The notes under the pieces were generated by a model. That model ran no database searches, was not told the DNA's origin, and worked only from the letters and a program-made list of their open reading frames with translations. This document shows positions 58,501-64,000 of a stretch of 64,000 nt of DNA, one piece after another. Made by a program: the position numbers and the translations under genes. The DNA comes from Gymnorhina tibicen (lineage: Eukaryota; Chordata; Aves; Passeriformes; Artamidae), in contig VXAZ01009653.1 in NCBI GenBank assembly GCA_013399875.1, positions 909,182-973,181 on the forward strand, written 5' to 3'. Numbering within the stretch: the first letter of the stretch is position 1; each line of letters opens with the position of its first letter.

Positions 58501-61500
58501 GATGTGAATGGCTAGTGTTCATCTTTTCAGACTGGTGACTGAGTACCCAGAGGGTCACAGTGTGTGTGTGTGTGGGTATTACAGCAGGAGGATCTCACCA
58601 CCAGAAGGCACATATATCCTCTCTGTGTCAGATTAATGCTCTGCTGTTCATCATGTGTAAATGCAGAAAACTTTTTTTTGTTGTTTTTTGCAGGTCGTGT
58701 TGCAAGCAAATTCAGAATTAGACTTGATTTGTCTTTTCTGGTTCTTTATTGAGGTGTCTAAAGCCCACGCGATTCTTGCCTACAAACAATGGGCAAGTTG
58801 CTCTCCAGACTTGAATTTCTTGAGTCTTGCTGAAAAGTGATCCTAAAGTGTGTGTACAACCTGCAGGAGTGTAAATCCCACTGTTGTATCTGTAGGAAAA
58901 GTAGAAATCCTGGCATGCACCTCTTCCATCTCACCTGTGTAACTCCTCAAAGAGCTGGTTGTGTGCTGTGTCCTGCGTGTGTCTGTGGCTGTGCACTGGT
59001 GGTGATAGCTTTAAGCTCAGAAGAGCAATGTTTTCTTGACTTAAATAAGTGGGTTTCCTAAAACTTGCTAAAATTATTGAGTAGCCAAGTGGCTTTTTAA
59101 GTGCAGTGTTGAATAGCAGGAACATTTCACATGGTCTGTAAGACCGTGAGAGGTAGATTTTTAAGATGTTATTCAAAAATATGAGTGAGAGGGAAAGCAG
59201 AGGAGAGGTGGTGATGGTAGTAGAAGTGACAGGAGACTGACAAAGGTAGGTTTGGGAGCAGGAATTGAGAATGGGACAGTACGGATTTGGGAGGAGAGAG
59301 GGGTGTACGCACTAGGAGGGGAGTGCAACAGAAGCAAGAAAGGCAGAAATAGAGATGGCTTTCCTATAGAAGCATTGAAGATGTGTTGGAGTGTCTTCCG
59401 GAGGGTGCTAGGGTGGAAAAGAGCTGTGTCATTCAGGAATGCTGTTCTTGTATCCAGGCTTTGTGACAGAAATACAGGCTTCTCCGCTGGGTGATGATTT
59501 TGTCATCCTGTACTGGGAGATGGATCTGCTGTATCTTAGGCTGCCGTGCCTTCCGGGGTTCGTGCAAGAAGCCCTGTGATTTATCATGACCTCAAGGACT
59601 TACGCCGGTGGGTTAAGATGAGTTGATCTATTTTTATTTTAAAAGAATGCATTCAAATAGAAGGAGCCCCTCTGTTTCCCTTTAATCATATAAAAGGTAG
59701 TTAAAAACTAGTGTGAATCCTTAAATCAGCTTTAAACAATAGCGACTCATATCAGTGTGTGTGGGCAGGGATTTGAAACAACTGTTGGATTTAGATGAAG
59801 GCAAATGCAAACAGAGCTCAGCAGCAGCAGTTCCCCCCTGCCTGCCCTTCAGCTCTGCCCCCTCCTCAGGCACAGCTGCCCCCAGCCCGGGCTTGTGGGA
59901 TGGGTTCCTTCCCTCTCCACCCTGACAGAAAGGGGAAGCGCCACAAAACTGTGTGGCTTGCTCCTAGGGGAAGGCTGGCTGTGTACGTGGCCCTTGTTAG
60001 CACGGGGTGTGAGTGCAGAGCTGGCTTTGGCTGGGCAGGAATGGAGTAATTAACGCTTCATGCGTAATTTGCAGCGAGCGTGTGATGCGCGTGTCTAGAG
60101 GAGTTTATTACCTGGATTAAATGGCTTTTATCCCAATTTTCGTGCTGTAGTGTTTTCTTTCAGGAGCAGTGACTGTGCCTGGAGGGTCGGGGCAGTGGGA
60201 GCTGTGGTTTGTACTGGGCAGGATGGGAAGCCCGTGGAAAACTGCTGGGGTAGATCTGCCTCCAACAGGGCAACGAGTTTAAAATCACTTGCTTGTATTG
60301 CCAGCACTTCATAGCTGGTACCTCTGAGTAAACTGGCTGATGGACCTCTCTGTGCAGCAGCATCCCCAAGGACAAGGTAGCTGCTGCTACTTCAGAGTGC
60401 TGTTTCTGAGTCTTTCCCACCAAAACAGTGCTTCTGTGCTGGGAATACTGAGAGCCAAGCCAGCAGATTTTGGGCACTCACCAAGTCTTTGCTGAAAGAA
60501 TAGGCTTCTGGTAGCTGTAACAGGCTGAATAGAAATTGCTCGCTAATTAAAGGGGTCAGATCTGCCTATTCAATGTCAAGAATGTTCTGGAATTTATTTG
60601 GTGCCTATGGTAGAAACAACTGTTAACGTTTTCTGCAGCTCGGGAGGCTGACAGGGTCTGTGTGAATTTCTTTGCTCTGATAAGACAAGGAGAAATTCAA
60701 GCCATGGTTTTGCAATTTCTGTGATGGGGTGCTGAGTTGCCTTATCCTGGGCATAGCTCTGCATCTGTAATCTCTCTACTTCAGGGGGAGGGGGGAATGT
60801 GTCTTTTTTATCCTCTCCACCCCCGTGCACCCCAGGCATGTGTTATCAAGCTCTGATAATAGCTGCAACCAGGCAGGAATGCAGAGGGCTTTTCTCTCTT
60901 TAGTTATCAGCATAATTTGCATTAGGAAAATGTTTGAGGAATGGTGTTCCTGAAGAAAGAGGCCCATTTCTTGTATTAATGCTAAATATTTAGTTACATA
61001 GCTGCTGCCTCTCTCTCTGTGTGTGAAGGCTGCCTCTTGTCCCTAGAAGACTCCTCAGCTGAGGTTTTTATGGGCCAAGCTCTCTATAATTTATGGAGAT
61101 TCAGTTGCTGGAAGAAGCATGAGGCTGACACAGATTTTCCTAGTGGGTCTGCTTCCAGTTCATGATCTTTGCTTCTATTTCTTGTCACGTACAAGGAGAA
61201 ATATGACCAGGTGAACTACATTTTTCTGCTCACTCTCTTGAAGCAGATGAGCCCAGGAAAGGAGGGATGGATGTGCCTTCCTGCAGGAGAGGAGCGAGAG
61301 CAGGAACAGTACACAAAGTTGTCGTGAGGGAACTAAATGTTTCGTCCAGAATAACTTTAGGTTTACAACAGGATCATCACCACCACCTTCCCTTGCACTG
61401 CCACAAACACAACCTTGGTGTCTTGAGAACCTTCCTAGAAAAGATGCTGGGTGCTCTCAAGCTACATATAACTTGAGAACAGAAAAAACTGTGCCTTGGT

Positions 61501-63431
61501 AACATTTGTTTGCCCTGAGTTTAGTTGTGTGATCCCTTCACAAGTTCTTTCCTCCTCTATTATTAGGAAATATGGGCTTGGGAAGAGGAACTGTGAGTTC
61601 CTGCAGTGATCTCTTAATAGAAGAGGTATTGCTGACTTGCATGAGATAATCCTCTGGTTGCAACTCATTTACAGGATCTTCCTCCTTTAAGTGAGGCTTA
61701 AGCTAATGTGGTTTACTTCATAATTGGGGCAGACTGATATGTGTGGACAGTTATGGAAAATCAGCTGATAGGTGGTAATTTGCTAAGCAGCTGGAGTTGA
61801 ATTGTGTCTGCAAGCTTGAAATTCGTTTGCTTTAAAAATAAATAAGCCTTTTGTCCCAGTAAGTTATTAAGCCTCCCTTCCCAGTACTCTAAATCAGTGT
61901 GACACAAATGTTTCTAATGGGAAGATAAATCAAGATAATGTTCATAGATATTTCACAGGGTAGAGAAGAGGGCATGGAAAACGTATCTGGAGGAACCACC
62001 ACCACGGGCAAGCAGTCAAAGCAAGCTCTTTGTGTCCTGCTTTACGAAAACGTAACAAAATAATCTGTATTTCATGTCCAGAGAAGGCACGTGTCTCCTG
62101 GCACAGCAGTGGTAGCTGTCACAGGAGCCAGTGGAGAGCTGCCTGGCTGGATTTCGGGTTGTCCATGGCTGGCCCTGAACTCCCAAACAGCTCTCTAACA
62201 GATTTTCATTATTTTACCATAAATGAAATACGCACGTCGTGTTCTGCTCTTCGCCACGTGGGTGCTGTGTGGGGCACTGGTGGCTGTGAGTGTTTACAGG
62301 TGCATTTTCCCAGTGGTCGCTGAGGAGCAGGATGGCCCCGGCTGCCTTTGGGAGGGAGCGGCTTCCCCTTTTAGTGGAGAGCGCTGGTGCGACTACCCAG
62401 GCACTGCAGCCATAAGCCCCGTGTAGCACACTTGCCTTTTAGCTTTACCTCTGCCCTTTTCCTGCTTTCTCTCCCCACAGTGCTGGAATTGCTGTCGGCT
62501 TCTACGGGAATGGGGAGACCAGCGACGGCATCCACCGGCTGACGTACTCGCTGCGCCACGCGAACCGCACCGTGGCCGGCGTCCAGGACCGGGTGAGCAC
62601 CGCACAGCGGGGCCCTGGGGCAGCCTCACCCGGCACTTCTCCTCTCGAACCCGGCTGTGCCTGTGTCTCTTCCTGTTTTCTCTTCGTGCCTGGGCTTAGA
62701 GATGTGCTAAAATTTCCATTAGCGGCAGGGTGATTTCTTCCGCTCTTCTAAAAATAACGGAGCGAACGCAGCTCGTTAAACGAAGTCTTCTCTTTGCTGG
62801 GTTTAAAAACAGCTTGTGATCAGCTCTCTCTTCCACGCCCGGAAGAGGAGGCAGGCCAAAGCAGACAAATCTTAGTAAAAATGCAGCGTTTTAGTACCGT
62901 TGGTTGTTGCTGTGCTATCTCTAATTTCATGGCATCGTACTGCAACCCTGAGGGCTGCAAAATGTGTGCATGTGTTAAGGCTCAGCTGAGGTGCCATCAC
63001 TGGACTGCTTGCAAACAATCTCCCTTATAGATGCTTTTAAGTTGCTTTTGAAGGGTAAGCAGTCTGAGCCTCTTAAGACAGGACTGGTAATCTGGAAGCT
63101 GTCCATGATTTGTTAGTAAGAATGAATTCCCTTTACTTCCTTGGCTTCCTGTACTTTAGTTTGTTTTTTTTTTGATTTGTTCATGCCCCTTTTTGTTTCT
63201 CACACTATAGGTACTGGACACTGCAGTGGCCCTGAACCAAACAGTGGAACCAAACTTGCTCGTCCTGGAGGAGATGTTAAAGAAGCAGACAGACTACCTG
63301 CATATTGTCCAGAAACTGCAAAGTCTCTTGGATGATCTGGTCAGGCAAACAACTGAGATCCCCTTTTGGAAGAATGACGAGCTGTCTCTGGAGGAGCTGG
63401 CAATTCAGATTGACCTCTACGACTGGTACAG
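55374..63431 (+). CDS. TTYH3: TTYH3, tweety family member 3 (partial; exons 2-4)
   Basis: Join 55374-55543, 62481-62592 and 63211-63431. Phases fit (0 in, 2, 0, then 2 at the end), giving about 168 residues. In order: a first membrane segment (ALLLLGGIALSCLALDLLFL and on to FWLCC), a short basic and Cys-rich loop (RHRKSEEHLNADCCC), a second membrane segment (WCVIIATLVCSAGIAVGF), then the extracellular region starting YGNGETSDGIH with two N-glycosylation sequons (NRT at 62563 and NQT at 63235). YGNGETSDGIHR followed by HANRTVAGVQDR is diagnostic of TTYH3 rather than TTYH1 or TTYH2. Tweety proteins are dimer-forming membrane proteins with five membrane segments; they were proposed as calcium- or volume-activated chloride channels, though structures show no obvious open pore. 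The N-terminus (exon 1) and the remaining two thirds lie outside the visible sequence. Confidence 0.93.
58560..58574. repeat. GT dinucleotide run
   Basis: Seven and a half GT units. Confidence 0.9.
60030..60140. promoter_or_regulatory. Candidate conserved noncoding element in intron 2
   Basis: Noncoding stretch with TAATTAA at 60047-60053, GCGTAATTTGCAG, a GATGCGCGTG block and GTTTATTACCTGGATTAAAT. The mix of homeodomain cores and CpG-containing words in an otherwise plain intron suggests constraint, but this cannot be tested here. Confidence 0.2.
62481..62592 (+). CDS. TTYH3: TTYH3 coding exon 3
   Basis: 112 bases. The first base completes the split Ser codon; the exon ends on a codon boundary before GTGAGC. 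It encodes AGIAVGFYGNGETSDGIHR, then LTYSLRHANRTVAGVQDR: the end of the second membrane segment and the start of the extracellular domain with an NRT sequon. Confidence 0.94.
62593..63210 (+). other. TTYH3: TTYH3 intron 3 (618 bases)
   Basis: GTGAGC donor and a CACTATAG acceptor preceded by a T-rich tract. No other feature seen. Confidence 0.85.
63211..63431 (+). CDS. TTYH3: TTYH3 coding exon 4 (extracellular domain)
   Basis: 221 bases, phase 0 in, ending two bases into a codon before GTGTGT. It starts VLDTAVALNQTVEPN (NQT sequon), continues with a helical segment (QKLQSLLDDLV) and ends IPFWKNDELS...LYDWYR. The F/W-rich IPFW and the DWYR end, which precedes the next membrane segment in the family, support the call. 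Confidence 0.93.
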
Positions 63432-64000
63432 GTGTGTAGCATGCTGTAGTGTAGAGGCTGTAGCATCTGTTTTGGCCTGTTTTGTGAAAATTTCGTGCAT
63501 GTTCTGGATGGCTGAGCCAAAGGCTCTCTATATTGCTGCAGGTGCTCCTGGCCCACACAGCTGATTTATTTCTTACAGCAAGACTGCATTCGGTTTAAAT
63601 CAAAATGCACAGCTTTTTTTTCTTAGATGTCTTTATTGCCGACTGATGAGAAACTTATTCTCAACATACCAAATCTGTAGTTTGTGTTCTAGCACTAGGG
63701 GAAAAACCAGATATAGCTACTGCTCTGTCCTAATAAGAGCATAAAGAACACATTAAATAGAATAGAAAATGGCACTACTTCTGTAAGTTAACACCACAGC
63801 CTAAAACTCCTTTTTATTAAACTTATTTAATAAGATATTGCATCAGTTGTATTCCACAAAAGAAAATCTCTATCCAAACATGTGGAATAAATAACTGAAG
63901 CATTTTCTAGCAAATATCTAGGAAGTTTAAGAAGCTGCAATGCCTTTTCTTCCTCTGATGATGACCAGTGCATATAACTTCACAACAGAGAGCACCAGCA
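63432..64000 (+). other. TTYH3: TTYH3 intron 4, 5' part
   Basis: AT-rich intron sequence to the window end. The frame stays open for a while past the donor, but the family alignment ends at DWYR, so the GTGTGT donor is preferred. Confidence 0.75.

Larger units (their letters stand above)
55544..62480 (+). other. TTYH3: TTYH3 intron 2 (6937 bases)
   Basis: From GTACGG to CTCCCCACAG. It contains a (GT)7 run at 58560-58574 and a candidate regulatory stretch at 60030-60140. No nested gene recognised. Confidence 0.8.

Overview
The window is vertebrate nuclear DNA, most probably from a bird. The genes are split into short exons with GT-AG introns, the only clear interspersed repeats are CR1-type LINE fragments (the dominant retroelement of birds and other sauropsids), repeat density is low, and the gene order matches the amniote IQCE-TTYH3 neighbourhood (human 7p22). 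There is no operon-like coding, CRISPR array, rRNA or tRNA.

Layout. Positions 1 to about 11.2 kb hold the 3' end of IQCE on the + strand: six coding exons (549-644, 875-898, 1764-1859, 2900-3030, 3697-3812, 7967-8082) whose phases all join to give the last 192 residues, with two IQ motifs and a third IQ-like one, followed by a likely 3' UTR of about 3.1 kb ending near an AATAAA at 11183. From about 11.2 to 17.9 kb is intergenic. A CpG island at about 17.97-18.87 kb, broken by a 126-base run of N directly after a GC box, a GGC run and a CCAAT box, is the likely TTYH3 promoter; the first coding exon is not visible and is probably inside the gap. From 18.3 to 55.37 kb is then a giant TTYH3 intron 1 of about 37 kb, with CR1 fragments, homopolymer tracts, short tandem duplications, an inverted-repeat element and several candidate regulatory patches. 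TTYH3 coding exons follow at 55374-55543, 62481-62592 and 63211-63431; the gene continues beyond the window.

The two genes are not known to act together. IQCE is a calmodulin-type IQ protein of the ciliary base, tied to the EVC-EVC2 complex and Hedgehog signalling. TTYH3 is a multipass tweety-family membrane protein. Their adjacency is conserved synteny, and it helped to fix the TTYH3 assignment.

No previously undescribed system is evident. The most useful leads are the missing TTYH3 first exon in the gap, a splice-flanked mini-exon at 11374-11442 whose phase fits TTYH3 exon 2, a possible alternative IQCE terminal exon at 7295-7414, a small membrane-protein-like ORF followed by a poly(A) signal at 46820-47082, and an inverted pair of POU-type sites 375 bases upstream of TTYH3 exon 2. 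All of these need expression or alignment evidence.
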